From contig NC_040032.1 in NCBI RefSeq assembly GCF_000972845.2, forward strand, positions 3,367,073 to 3,431,072: 64,000 nt of DNA. The letters run 5' to 3'. Position 1 is the first letter of the stretch. Every line of letters starts with the position of its first letter. Source of the stretch: Larimichthys crocea. Lineage: Eukaryota > Chordata > Actinopteri > Sciaenidae. Shown here in pieces: positions 13,501 to 26,929 of this stretch. The position numbers and the translations under genes are program-made. The notes beneath the pieces are model-generated. The model was given only the letters and a program-made list of their open reading frames with translations, had not been told where the DNA came from and ran no database searches.

Positions 13501-16500
13501 CAGCCTCCCCAACCAACTGGTCAGAAAATCGGTCACACAGGGATTTTGCTTCAACATCCTCTGTGTAGGTGAGTACAGAGCGACGCCGTGCGTGCCACGC
13601 TGTGTTCAGTTTTGTTTGCAATTAGCCCGTCACGGAAATGCCATTCCGTAACTACTGAACAGTTCCCCCCCTCCATCTTCACTTGATTTATATTCCCCCA
13701 AACATGTTTACCTACAACAAAACCGTCTGTTGTTATTCCTGACATGAAAGGATTGCCTCATGTCTGGAAGCTGATGTGGTGACGCGAGTAACATAACTCC
13801 CTCTCTCTGTCTCGTCTCTCTCCGCTTCCTCACTGTCCACAGGGGAGACTGGTATCGGCAAGTCGACGTTAATGAACACGCTCTTCAACACCATGTTTGA
13901 GAACGAAGAGGCGAGCCATTATCAGAACGGCGTATATCTGCGGCCGCGAACATACGACCTGCAGGAGAGCGGCGTCCACCTCAAACTGACGATTGTCGAC
14001 ACCGTAGGCTTTGGAGATCAGATTAACAAAGAGGACAGGTGAGGATGGAGAAATGATAATCCATGATGTTAAGAGACTGACATGATTAGGTGGTCATAAT
14101 GAAACTCAACGTGTGTGTGTGTGCGTGCGCATGCGTGTGGTGGTAAGAGACAGAGGTTTAGCTAGGTGTGTGTGAGGGGGAAAAATAGAATTACTAATAA
14201 TAAATTAGAAACAGGATGATGCAAGCTGTCATGTCTGTGGGAAAACTGGCAACAGGTGGTCGTATCTGTTCTATGACTTCTGCAGCCACTGTGTACAGGA
14301 TGTGCAGCCCCGTTTTATTTTTGCAGTGGTATCAAAGGAGATATCAAGTATAGTTTTTCTTATGCAATTCAAATCAAAAGTCACATTCTGGGTGCCAAAT
14401 AAGGCCACTGAGTCATGTATATTACACTGTAAAATAAGACAGTTAGATTGTTAGTATTTATGCAGCAATGTGTAAGCAGCACTTTTACTTTTGTTGCAGA
14501 TCGAGGTATTTGTAGCTTTACTCTTTCACGTTATAACAGTGTAGTCCGCTGGTTCCCAGCCGACGGGCTGTGAGATGATTTGGACCTTTTCTCTAATCTT
14601 TTCTCTTTTTTTGTGAAATATATGTTTTTTTTTGTTGTTGTTGTTTTTTTACCTCTTTCAGCTTTGAACAGTTATTTAAATGAAACCATGTGGGAAGCTT
14701 AAAGGGGAAATGTCTCGTTGGTGGAACTGCTAACAACTTCTAGACATCTGAAAAATAACCGGGAGGCCCAATTAGACCAGATCCTAATCTGAAAAGTACC
14801 TGCAGCGCTCAGATGAAGTACAGTGAAAGAACAATATTTTATTGAAAAGCTTGTAAAACAATGGATATAAGTAACACTTCTCAACCAAATTTGATCCAGT
14901 TTTAAGCCATACTCTGTTGATGTTTCTTAACCTGCTAATCACCAAAACCATACAGTCCATTTAGACAACACAGACTGTGATAAATCTCACCAACGGTGCC
15001 GTTTACTGCTTCAGGACCCTTTTGATATGTTCTGATGAACAGTACTGACTGTCCTGTGAGTCAAATTCATCATCTGGTACTTGGAGCACATGCGTGAAAC
15101 ACATGCTTCAAAAGTGTTTTCCATTTGACTCCAGACTGTTGCAGATTTTCCTGTCAATCCTTATCCAAACCCTCCTTTCTATTTGCAATGACAACGGCCC
15201 AAATTAGGTCAATGTTGCCGAGGGATACAAATGAGAGAAACAGACAAACTAATATCAGTCCAGTTTTCCTGCACATTTTAGTTCTCTCTGTAGGGTGGAA
15301 ATAATATGAGGGACAGCAAATAAAGAGGAAAGTTTATTCTTTTTTTTTCTTGTTGTGGCCTAGCCAGCAAGCAGCACTCTCACGCCCTTTGGTAGCAGCT
15401 TTCTCTGTAAACTGTATAAACCAACATGCTGAAGGACAGGCCCTGCAGCAGGCTGTAAACGCAGTAAGAGAGCTTCAAAAGGTCAGAGTGGGAGCATTCC
15501 ACAGAGAGATTGAAATGGATGTGAAGGGAGAGGACAGATGACCATAAACATGTTACTAGCTGAGGATATAGAATAGATTTTTTTTTTTTTATGTTTTACT
15601 TATGTCTAACTCTGAGCTGCAAAATAGAATGTGAAAGACTTGCTGTTGATAATTTTAAAAGATTACCAATATAGTATAGGCTGTTAATTTAAGTAATTAG
15701 CAGGGATGTATGTGAAATATATCATCAAAACAAACTCCCATCAAGCCAGGAACACAAGATGAACTCAGAACAAAGAAATATCTGTCAGATGGAAAGATTC
15801 TCCTCAAATTTCTGAAATTTCCAGCTCTGGCCATCATCATCTTGGCAGCCTTGCCTTCCTCCCAGCAAATCTAAAAATGGGCAGACATGGATTGTCTGTG
15901 GACCTGAGGCGGGCTGAATGAAGCCTGGGTGTTCAGACATACCATCTGTAAAGACACCCACTTGTCAATCAAATGCTGTTAATTATGCATAACTTTAAGC
16001 CTTCTATAGCCTTTCTATAATTTGAATAGGTGAGTTCTGTTAAAACTCAGGCTCAGTACAGTTGTCATGAACGGGGAAATTGGCTATAGAGACCAAAACT
16101 CTTTTTTGTACCAGGCTGTAAACATGATTATTTCTGCTGTGAGGTTGGACATTTGAATTTGGGGCCTTATGGAGACTGACTTGTTCTGTAGCCAGCCCCA
16201 AGTGGACATTCGAGGAACTGCACTGTTTTTGGCACTTCTGCGTTAGCTTCACTTCACATCCACAGAGGTTGCCAATGTGTCAGTTTTGAAGCATAACTCA
16301 GAGGCGAGGCTGTGTGGAAGTGTGGAATGCAAACAAATGTCTCAAACACAGATTATCACAACCAAATAATCCCAACAGCAGAGATATGCAGTCTGAAAAT
16401 CCCAAGCGGTGTCATGAGAGCTGGGGTTATGACTGTGAGACTTGTATCTGTGGTGACTAATGAACCACAATCTCACTTGAAAGAGACTTTCAGGCCCCTG

Positions 16501-19500
16501 TGATGCAGTTTCTTGTTCTTGTCTCTTCCAAACTGGACTAGATGAGTTTAAGATGCAGACTCAAAGAAACTCCTCCAAACAAGCTTACTGAGAATGTGGC
16601 ATAAATTATCTTCAAACTGTCTCATGACCTGACTTTGCCAGACCTCATTTGGACTGGTGGATAATGTTTTCCAGCAGCAGTTCAGGTACATCTCTGTAAA
16701 GTGAATCTTCAATAGTAGTGTCTAAATCTTTTTGTGTTGTGGTATGACAGCCAACAAAACTTAAATTTGACATACCTTTTTGGTCTTGTTGGTTCATGAG
16801 CAAATGCTGCAAAACTTTGATGCATTCATACCAAACATTCCTCATTTCTTTGATTTACTGGTGACACTGTAGGCTGCAGAGGCTATTACAGCTCTGCAAG
16901 AGAGGACAACCTCTGTGTTTCGTTTCAACCAGACTCTCAGAAGCCGAGCACAAGTTTCATGCAGGACTCAGCTGTACAGCTCTAAGCTGAGATCTTGGCG
17001 TAAGATCAGATCACAGAGTTACTGAAAACATAACTGTCTCGGTTCATTTCCCCAGGGACAAGTCCATATTTCCTTTTTTATTCATTACCAATGTATGAAT
17101 AAGAAGACAAATATTTATGCCTTTGCCCACAGACATAAGTCCTTACAGTTTCTTTTCGGCTGTCTCCACAGTTACAAGCCCATCGTTGACTACATCGACA
17201 CTCAGTTTGAAAACTATCTTCAGGAAGAGCTGAAGATCAAACGTTTCTGTTTAATTACCACGACACCAGGATCCACATCTGCCTCTATTTCATCGCACCA
17301 ACAGGACACTCCCTCAAGTCCCTGGACCTCGTTACTATGAAAAAGCTGGACAGCAAGGTACACACAAACACCACATATATACATATCTCCTGTGGTCTTG
17401 TCTTTTTGCACAAAAAGCACACACTCCTGGTCCTTTCCCATTGTCTGTGAATAACTCAGTGTTGCTGTAATCCCATCCGGGCTCCCTTTCACCGTGAGTG
17501 GTGTGCATTTCGCGGAGATGTGGAGATCCCTGATCTTTTTCGCTGGGGTGTGGACTCAGTGTCCTCAAAGAATAAAGCTAAAAGAAAATGTTGCTGTGGA
17601 CGCTTCCATTTCATCGTATGGCATTTCAGGGAAACTTCAGATGGCATTCTTTGGAGTGAAACTATTTGGCTGTTACAGCGGAAAAGGTTTAGGTTTCAGA
17701 CTTTAACAGCCCAGTTTTTGGAAAGACCTGCATGACATGAGTGATCTAACTCCTAAAAACCAACATATTGCATAAAAAAATGTTTGATTTACCACGATGG
17801 ACATCTAACCCATTTTCTGATTGCCATCTATTATCTAGAAAAGCTTGTTTACTGATTAGCCGTACACTAGTCAATAGTCACGTCCATAACCACATTGATT
17901 TGTGTTTTTTTTTTTTCATTGCTTTTGTGCGAGTATTCCTATGCAGATTATTGGCCTGTGGATCTGTGTTTTGCCATACATCTGATGGATGTAGCTCAGT
18001 AAAGAAAAAATCACTGAAAAATCTAATCACACCAGGACATGGAGCATGAAAGAAGGGAGAGGTCGATGAGTTCTAGTGGGGAAGGATAGAGTCAGGGAGG
18101 GCAAGTGAAGCTGCGTTGTATTTAAGATTGGACTATTTATGTTTTAATTTTAGAGCAGTCTTTGGTGATACATGGTAAGTGCTGAGGTTTTCCTTGAATG
18201 TTTCTATTGAAGGTTGAATTTCCATAGCTCGCTTTTCTTCTGCTTGATCCCAAACACATTTAAATAAATTCAACCTGTTTGCATTTTGATCAAATGTTTT
18301 TTTGAACGCTGCTCAGTGATAAACACAGCTGAAACCATTCAGTGGTTTTGGGTTAAAAAGTGTGGGGAGTGTGGAATTTCTGAAAGGAACCTCAAAACAT
18401 TTCAGAGCACATGTAATAAATGAAGATTTGTGTCTTCAACTCTTTGTGATTGTTTGACCTGAGGGCGAGGAGGATTATACTCACGACCTGAATAGCTATG
18501 AGCTTGTAAACCGAGATAGCTTGGATGATTTTAGGGATGTGTATGAACTTGTTTACATCCTGTAATGACACCTCCAAGTTCACTGACGTTTTTGGTGCAA
18601 CGCTGTGACCCCTCTGCGACGTATACATATGATAGTGATAGCACTGCTGTAGGAATGACAAAGTGGGCAGATTTAGCCCTGCTTGTGTCTGGTGATGCAA
18701 CGATAATGGATCCAGAACAAAGCAGATGGTCAGCTTGTGACCAAAACCTGCTGGTTTACCTCTGCCAGCTATCAACGCTTGACTGTGCATCTCTGCCAAA
18801 CCTTCTGACATTATTCAAAACAATGATTGGATATTGCAGTCACTGTCAAAGGTCAGTTATTAGATTTGAGGACTTTTGCCATTGTTATTTATTGCACTGT
18901 GAATTTCAACCAGATTTTGTAATATTGTAATTGTGCTAACCTCTTTTGCTCCGGACCAACTCTATTTCCAAAGTCATGGTGAAGAGCTTTGACAGGGGTA
19001 CTTCTGTTTTTCTTATTTCTTTCTATGAGGAAGTTAAATTACTGGTATGTCCTGAGAGGAAACCAACAAACAACTGAGATGACTTCACACAGAAAGGACC
19101 AAGATCCAAATTCAGCACCTTTCTTGCTGTGAGGCGACACTGCTCACCACTGAGCCTCTGTGCTGTCTTTACCAGCCAACAGAGTGATCAAAACCTGGCA
19201 GCCCACGTTTGCCAACTGTCTCCTGATACGTCCAAACCACCACGGCATACACAGCCAACTCTCTGTACCCCCAGCTTTGAGCAAGACATGAAAGCTTACC
19301 TGAGCTAAATATCTTATCTCTTTTCGGGGATATAAACCACAGCAAAGTGGTTAACACGAGCTAAATGCATTTGCTGTTGTGTAGCAGCTTACCTGCTACA
19401 CTATCCCCTTTTTAACATGAGTGAAAGCAAAGCAGCTTACCTCACCTAAATCCATTTATATGAACCAAACTCTCCTTCTTGTGGCACTCTGCGTACTCAC

Positions 19501-22500
19501 AGGCCTCTTTTTCTATTGCACACTGACAGAAAGTGTAAAATAACAGCAATGTTAGTGCTTCTATTCAGAATGATTTACAGCATCTTGAGTGCAACAGTGG
19601 GTGGCCACGGTGAACACCACTCCGACCTCAGTGGCTCCTTCCCAGCAATCTTTCTACTATGTGAAATATGACCACTGTTTTATCTGAAAGCAAGCCAGTG
19701 TTGAGTGACCATGGTGTGCATGTGACACTGTTTTGTTTTACAGGCTTCATGGGGGTTGTTTATGCAGTGGTCTCTTTCTAGATAGAATAAATGTGTAGCA
19801 GGAAATAATTGCAGCAGCTTCTCACCACATACTATCTGCTTTTGCACATGATGCAGTTTTATTTTTATAAATTCTCCAAACGGCTACAGGTTTACCACAG
19901 AAAGTGCCTACAAGCCTAAACAAGAGCCTGACCAAGTCACACATTCAAATTTTTATTGCTGAGTCATCACACTGCTTATTTTTCAATAAAGTTATATACT
20001 CTTTGGTACTGAAAAAAAGCCCTTCACATGTTCACAGACCCAAAAGTGACTTAATATTCCAACAATCCAAAACTTAAAAGTACAAAATTCAGTCCAGCTC
20101 TAAAATAAATGTACAAGTGATGATTCAAGTCCGAACACTGTTGCATTGTGGTTACCATTTCATCGCCATGAGAGGCATCACAAGTTGTGTCCACGTCAAG
20201 GGGAGCATTTCTGTGTAACTGTTTACTTTTATCTGGAAACTAAAGATAAATGAGCATAGCTATCCTGTCCGCCAGATCGCCCTGTCACAGGAAGACCAGG
20301 GAAGCCAGCCAGAAACAACTTTCCCCTCAGTGTGTGGAGTTTGCTTTCAAGGCCAGACAATGGTGTTTTTCTTGTCCCAATCACCCGTCCTTACAAAGGA
20401 CGGTTGAAGGCTCACCAGAATGAGTGTGGTTCGTGGTAGATGAGGGCAGGAAGAGAGATAAGGGCGTGAAGGAGGTGTTTATAAATGGAGATGTTTTTCT
20501 TCAATAGGAGGAAATCATTAACCAGTTAATTATCTAATATTAGGATGTAGAGGTCATTGGACAAAGATCGATATTTCCTACTTACCTTTAAAATGCCTCA
20601 CAGTTGGCTCTCTTCTGAGTCAAATGTGTACGACGACTCTAATTCATGCTTAAACTTAAGGAGGAAATACGAGGTAGAAGAGCCAGAGACATGTGGGTGT
20701 TCTAAAAACAAGTTAGTAATTAGTATTTAGTAAAATAAGCTTTTTTACGACATTTGTGTTTTTCTCTGAATCATAACTCAGTCAAAACTAAACACACAGA
20801 CATGATGCACGTACTTTTAGTCTCCGCCTCTCTCCGTCTCTGAGGCTGTGAATAAACGTCCATAAATCCATGTAGAAATTCAATAAGAAATCTGCTTTAT
20901 AACTACAGAACTTGTCTGAGTATCATCACGTTTTGAAGCTTTCTGTAGTATCAGTTCAGTCCAGTGGTGGTTGTCTGCACACCCATGGTATATTGCAATC
21001 TTATTTTCAATTTGGCATACTTTTAATTCTACCAGTTTGCCAAAATATTACCAAATATAGTCTTAAAACAGGGAGCTCAAGTTGTAGCATAATTATACTT
21101 CCTGTTAACATCCCCCCAAAGGCCAAAAATTATGGGAACTTTCACTTTAAAAATTTCGAGCTGAGAAGCTAGTCATACCTCAAACCGAAGTTTGACAAAG
21201 AATAATAATGGGATCTATTAATACTCAAAATTTTTGGAAATTACAAAGGCTTAGAATGTTGGTTCTTATATCCCTTGAAACTCTCCCTACATTCATATGC
21301 AGATATTTGATGTGTGTAAGATTAAAATAAAAAGTGACAGAAACATCAACACATTTTAAAAATGATTGTTTTACATCTGCTTACGTCTGCTTTAATGTGG
21401 TCACTGCTTACCATCTGGTGCTCCTAGTTGTTGAGAACAAACACTGAGAACTATTTGGGAATACTCTTTGACCAGCTGGGAAAACCCGGCTGTGGGAAGT
21501 GAACAAATATCACTGCCCCCCTCCCTCCTCACTGACCATGACAAGACACTCCCATCTGCTGCCACACAGGGCTCTTGTCAGCGCTGGATGGCGATTAATG
21601 AACTTGATTAGTTAAATAAGGGACTGCCCTGCTGTAAATTAATGACCCAATAAAGTATGATGAGCCTGTTTTTGACTACTAACAAGCCCTGGCTTTTTGC
21701 TCTGAGGCACATTATGGAATTGATGAGTGAATCTGTGGGGATCCTCCTCGTCCTCCGAGTTAGTGATTTGGGTGATGCAGCCGTACAGAGGAATGCAGGA
21801 AAACTGTGTGTTTATTTCTGCACATCTGCTGCTGATTGGAGACGGAGACTAGTTTGTTTTCATAATCACTGTTTGTTTTATGTATCTGTCGGGAGCATAT
21901 TCACCGTACAGTTTAGCTGCGTATGGTCTTGTATGATTCCTCAGCCATAGTTAGGAATGTGCTTAGTGTGGTTTATGTTTTTAATCAAGTCTTTAGTGTG
22001 TTAATGACCTGCTGACAAAGGGAAGTTAATTGCTCTAATCTGAAACTCATTGAAAACATTGTGTTCATTCTCTTTGCACTCACTCTCATAATATTCAAGT
22101 TTGACAGGTACATTGTGTCCTGTCACGAAGATGCATGTCAGACAAGCTTAAATCAAACCGTTGCATAATAAGTATATGCTTTTAACACAAAGCAACTTTC
22201 AGTACATGAATTCATTCACACCTTTTGACATGCTCATCTAATAACTGTTTAATCCCCGCCCCTCTCCTTTTCTTATCCTTTCTTCAGGTCAACATCATTC
22301 CCATCATCGCCAAAGCGGACACAATCTCCAAGAGCGAGCTCCACAAGTTCAAAATAAAGATCATGAGCGAGCTGGTGAGCAACGGGGTGCAGATATATCA
22401 GTTCCCAACAGACGACGAAGCCGTCAGTGAGATCAACGCCTCCATGAATGTAAGTCAAGCTGCAACACTCAAGAAGTCTTTGTGTCTTTTTACCTTTTTG

Positions 22501-25500
22501 TATTATTCAATGTTGATATACTATATGACATGCCCTCAAACTGCCTGTTGTGCTGAAGACAAGAAAATTCCAGATGGTTTTGTTTGAAAGATAGCGTTGC
22601 TCTTAAGACATCTGTGTGCCTGCTGACTTGTAGCATCATGTCTTTAGCAGCTCGTGTGGTAACAGCAGTATATGTTGACACCGTTTTATTGCTTTTAACG
22701 CGCTCTGAAGAGACACTCCCAATTCCCACAAATCTGTGAATGTATACAGAGAAAGACACTGCAAATATTTGCAAATACCAGCTGATTCCAGCCATGTGCT
22801 TATACATACCGTACAGACAAACTGTATACGTCACTGGTTCTGTTTGATTGCACCGGTTCAACATTCCTCAGTTCTTTCTGTAATTAGAAAGACTTTATAA
22901 ACTCGATGGCGACACATCCAAAAAATAAATAAAAATACTGGCAAGAATCTACATACAGCAACATAACTGAACATAAGCTAGTGACTTTTGCTCAGGTAGC
23001 AAGCACAAATACTTGAGCAATACAAATAATTTTCTTAACAAAGTTTAGTATTTAAACTTCTGATTTTATGATGGAGATGATGTATAATCACACGTCTTCA
23101 AATGCACAAAGTAAATTCTCTTGTGAATAAATAAGACTGCGTTTGGTTCTTGGAGACGCAGTCCTTGTACAGTATCCCCATCTATTCATAGTTGGTTACA
23201 TCAGCGCCCACACTCACCAGCTTGTTCCTCTGAGCTGCAACCAGCCAGCTGGTTTCAACTCTCCGCCTAATTTTTGAGGTTGCGTATCGGGCATGTTTTC
23301 CACATGATGCCTCGCTGTCAATCCTAACGAGGCATAGTAGCTTTGAAAGCGACAAGAAAAAGTGTCTGCGCGTGTGTGTTGTTTAATCACTTCTACAAAG
23401 TAGGCCCTTCAGCCCTCCAACCGAGCCGCATATTAAACTTAAAAGAGAGCTCTGGTTGGAGCTTGTGTGACAGTATGGTTACACTTCTCTGGTGTGGTCT
23501 GGTTGTGAAAGATAAGAGAGATGACAGCCACAAATTAAACACTTAATTTTCTTTTATCCTTTTTTGTTGTGTTGTTTGCACATACCATGTTTGTGTCTAG
23601 TAAAATGTAACTTGTGACATGGCTACTGTGCCGTAAAGTACGAGGAAAAACTCATGAAGCAGACAAAGCAGGGACTCCCCTCCTGGTTGTAGCTCCGATT
23701 ACATTTTTTAACACTTTTTTCTCCAATTACATCCTTTGAACACTCTAAACTCTTTTTTTTTTTCACCCTTTGCAGGCTCATCTGCCATTTGCTGTTGTTG
23801 GTAGTGTGGAAGAGGTCAAAGTGGGCAACAAAACTGTGAGGGCCCGACAGTACCCCTGGGGTGTCGTGGAAGGTAAGAATCCGTTCATAAGCAAGTTAAT
23901 CAGAGCGTGTGTCTGGGGTGAGCATCTGTGTTTCTCAAGCAAACACAGCAATGAGTATGTGAAGGGGGTCAGTGGATGTTTAAATCCTTTAGACTGCCAC
24001 AGAATGAACTGTGATGATGGCTGTGACTGTGATAGTAGACAATAAGTATCAAGGCTGAAGTGTATGCCCATTTATCTAAAGTAAATGGAAAAATAATTAC
24101 TCATTAATTTCCTGCTGTCAGTAGTGACTGTTGAGAATACTGCTGATCTCTGGTTACGACTTCCTTAAGCTCTAATGAAGCAACAGAAAGGCCTTTGTCA
24201 TGATAAACAGTCGGAATCCATTTTTGGCCCGTGTAAATCTGAGGATGCTGCTTAAGTTGTATATCCACCAGCTGCTTGCTGGTTGTTAGGTTGCTAGGTT
24301 ACAGGTATTAAATAGGAAAATAAGGTGGAGTGATAGATGTGGAAATATGGGAGGAGTGCTCTATCATGGGACACTGATCTGTGATACAGTCTTTATTATG
24401 CCATCATATGATTTTATGGCATTGTGAATGTGTCTGAAAGAGGTCAAGGGTGTATCATTTTTGAAGTGCATTGTTCAGTCTTTCTCCGCCCTCTCCCTGC
24501 AGCATCGCTCTGTTCTCTGTGAAACTATTTTGATGATTAATTAATTATTTCAGTTGTTTAGTAAGCCATAATGACAAACTTTTGTTCGGTTTGACTCATT
24601 AAATGTAAGAATGATTGATTGTTGTCATACATATATAGATTTTCTTTGTCATACATGATAGTAAATGAAATAACCTTGTTTTTGCAGAGCTATTATACTA
24701 TCATATGATTGAATAACCAATATTGATGATTCAATAATTGTTGGTTGCAGCTCTAATAGAAGCTCTGGCAGCAACCTGCACCAGTAAATAATGACTTAAC
24801 TCTACACAGAAGTACCCCATTCTGATCATGTTAATATATCTTTGGGTTCATTTTCCTCACACTTCTTATAGATGCAAATTTAAATCCTAAAACACAGTGT
24901 AGGATCTTTTTGGATACCACACGCTGCTGCACATAATAAGCATTAGCACATCATGTAACTCAGCGAGGCGTCCATCAGTGTCTATTGTGAAAGATGCTTT
25001 CCTGCTCGTGACAGAGTGCATCCCACAGTTTGCCTGTTTATTTATACCCTCCCTCTTAACGCGGAGCATCCCTCCACAGCTGCGAGTGTGACTTCACGCA
25101 GAGTGACACTGCGATATGAAGGGCGAGTAGGTGGAGATTGTTTTTGGGAAATTTGCCAGTGTGCTTTTCTGCGAGCTTGTGATGTGTAAGGTGCTATATG
25201 TCTGTCTTTTGCATGCATGAGTGCATACATTCCTGTAATGTCTGCGTGCGGGCATTGTCCATGGAGACATCACTTCTAGTTTCGGGCATCTTGGGATCTT
25301 TGTTTCCCACAGCTCGCTCCCCCATGCCTTGTCAATTAGAGCAAACATTTTAATTCAATAACGTCACACAGAGTTGTGCTGTGAGAATACCACCACTCGG
25401 ACTCTGAGTTCTACAGGCACCAGAAAAGATGTATTCCTGTTCCTCATTGTGGAATGCCAAGAACAGATGAGTGTCAAAGGAAAAGCTATATTTGATTCTA

Positions 25501-26889
25501 ATGAAAAAAACAAGTTGTCATGCTACCCGCACAGACAATGGTGGTCTGATGGTGTAAAAGACAAGACTATCTTTACACTGTGGGGTCTTTTTCTGCTTCG
25601 TCATCTCGTCAACCATCTCTACAACAAGAAACCAGACTGACAGATGTAACACAAGCAAACTACTTAGCTTTTAGTCCTGCCTGCTTTCAAACTGATGGCT
25701 CACCATCCATACAACACACTTTGTCACAGTATCTGAGGGCAGAGGGGCAGAGGGGGGGGACAAAAGTCTCAGTGTTTTACTACTCTTGGCCGTCTGAAAG
25801 GAAGGCCTGTGTCAGTGTGGAAACAGTTTGTAGATGCCAGATGTCATATAGATGGGTTATGGTAACCTCTAGAAGAAGCATGGGAAATTTCCATTGAGTT
25901 GAGGGAAGACAGAGGGAGGACTGTCTACTGATAAAATAAGTAATTGAACGCTCAGTGTGTGTGTGTGTGTGTGTGTGTGTGCATATATGTGTGTTTGTGT
26001 TGATCTTCCCTCAGGATCTCTGTTATCTCTCCCGACATCTGTGACATGTGTGTTTGTGTAACTGTGCACACATATTCTAGTGGGTGTTTGTAACATGGAT
26101 GTTTCAGATGCAGTTAGTGTTTTTTTCCAGCATGCTTTTAGGTCGGGGCTGGCCAGTTATGATTAAAAAAAGATGGTAAAGAGTAAAAATATTTGTCTAT
26201 TTCCATTCATTTATGCTGTATATGTAGCCTCTTCTGTTACCCTGCATTTGTATGTGTCTGTACTCATGCTGGTGTTTATGTGTGTATCTGCAGAGCCCTG
26301 TGCTCTGATATCTTGAGGGCTCGGCGCTGCAGTCAGTCAGAGGATTGGCCCTCATTCAGCCCTCAGCAGGGGAGCCAGTACAGAGAGACCATTAGATGCC
26401 AAATGGGCAATTTCAGTAGCCTGGATGCAGCCCCGGAGAACAGCTCATTTCTGTTTTTAACTCGTAAATTTTCACTAACGATGTGTGGCCAACCAGCAAA
26501 TTTCACTGAAAATAAGTGTCAGTGATTTAGACAGCTGCATCGCGGCTACCATTTCACATCTTTTTAAACTTTATTTTGCTTTTCTTTGCTATTCTAATGA
26601 ATGTACGTCTTATTTCTTTGAGCGGGATGTTCAGACGCTGCATCGCGGTTCATTATCATGCGCCGCAGGCTGCTTCCCCAGCATTTTCCACCAGGAGAAG
26701 CTAAACACCATGCTAATTTGGCTTTTCAATATAATTACTGTCGTCTTTAAATCCTCACAACTCACAGCTTGTGGTGGTATTTAAACGCAGCATACATCTC
26801 GCTCTCCACCACTGCCACCCGGGGTCCATGGCATGTGCGTCAGCCCCCAGAACGGCCATGTGCCTTCACTCTGCACGTGCCCTCGCCCA

Positions 26890-26929
<40 letters not shown>

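Noticed and set aside
18392..18930. Overlapping 139-codon (-) and 121-codon (+) open frames in septin8 intron 4
   Set aside because: They overlap antisense, but neither product resembles a known protein and neither has flanking splice sites in phase. Unlike the 38.3-kb overlap there is no family support.
23307..23335. 8-bp perfect inverted repeat ATGCCTCG...CGAGGCAT as an RNA structure
   Set aside because: The stem is short and isolated within an intron, and such matches are expected by chance at this scale.
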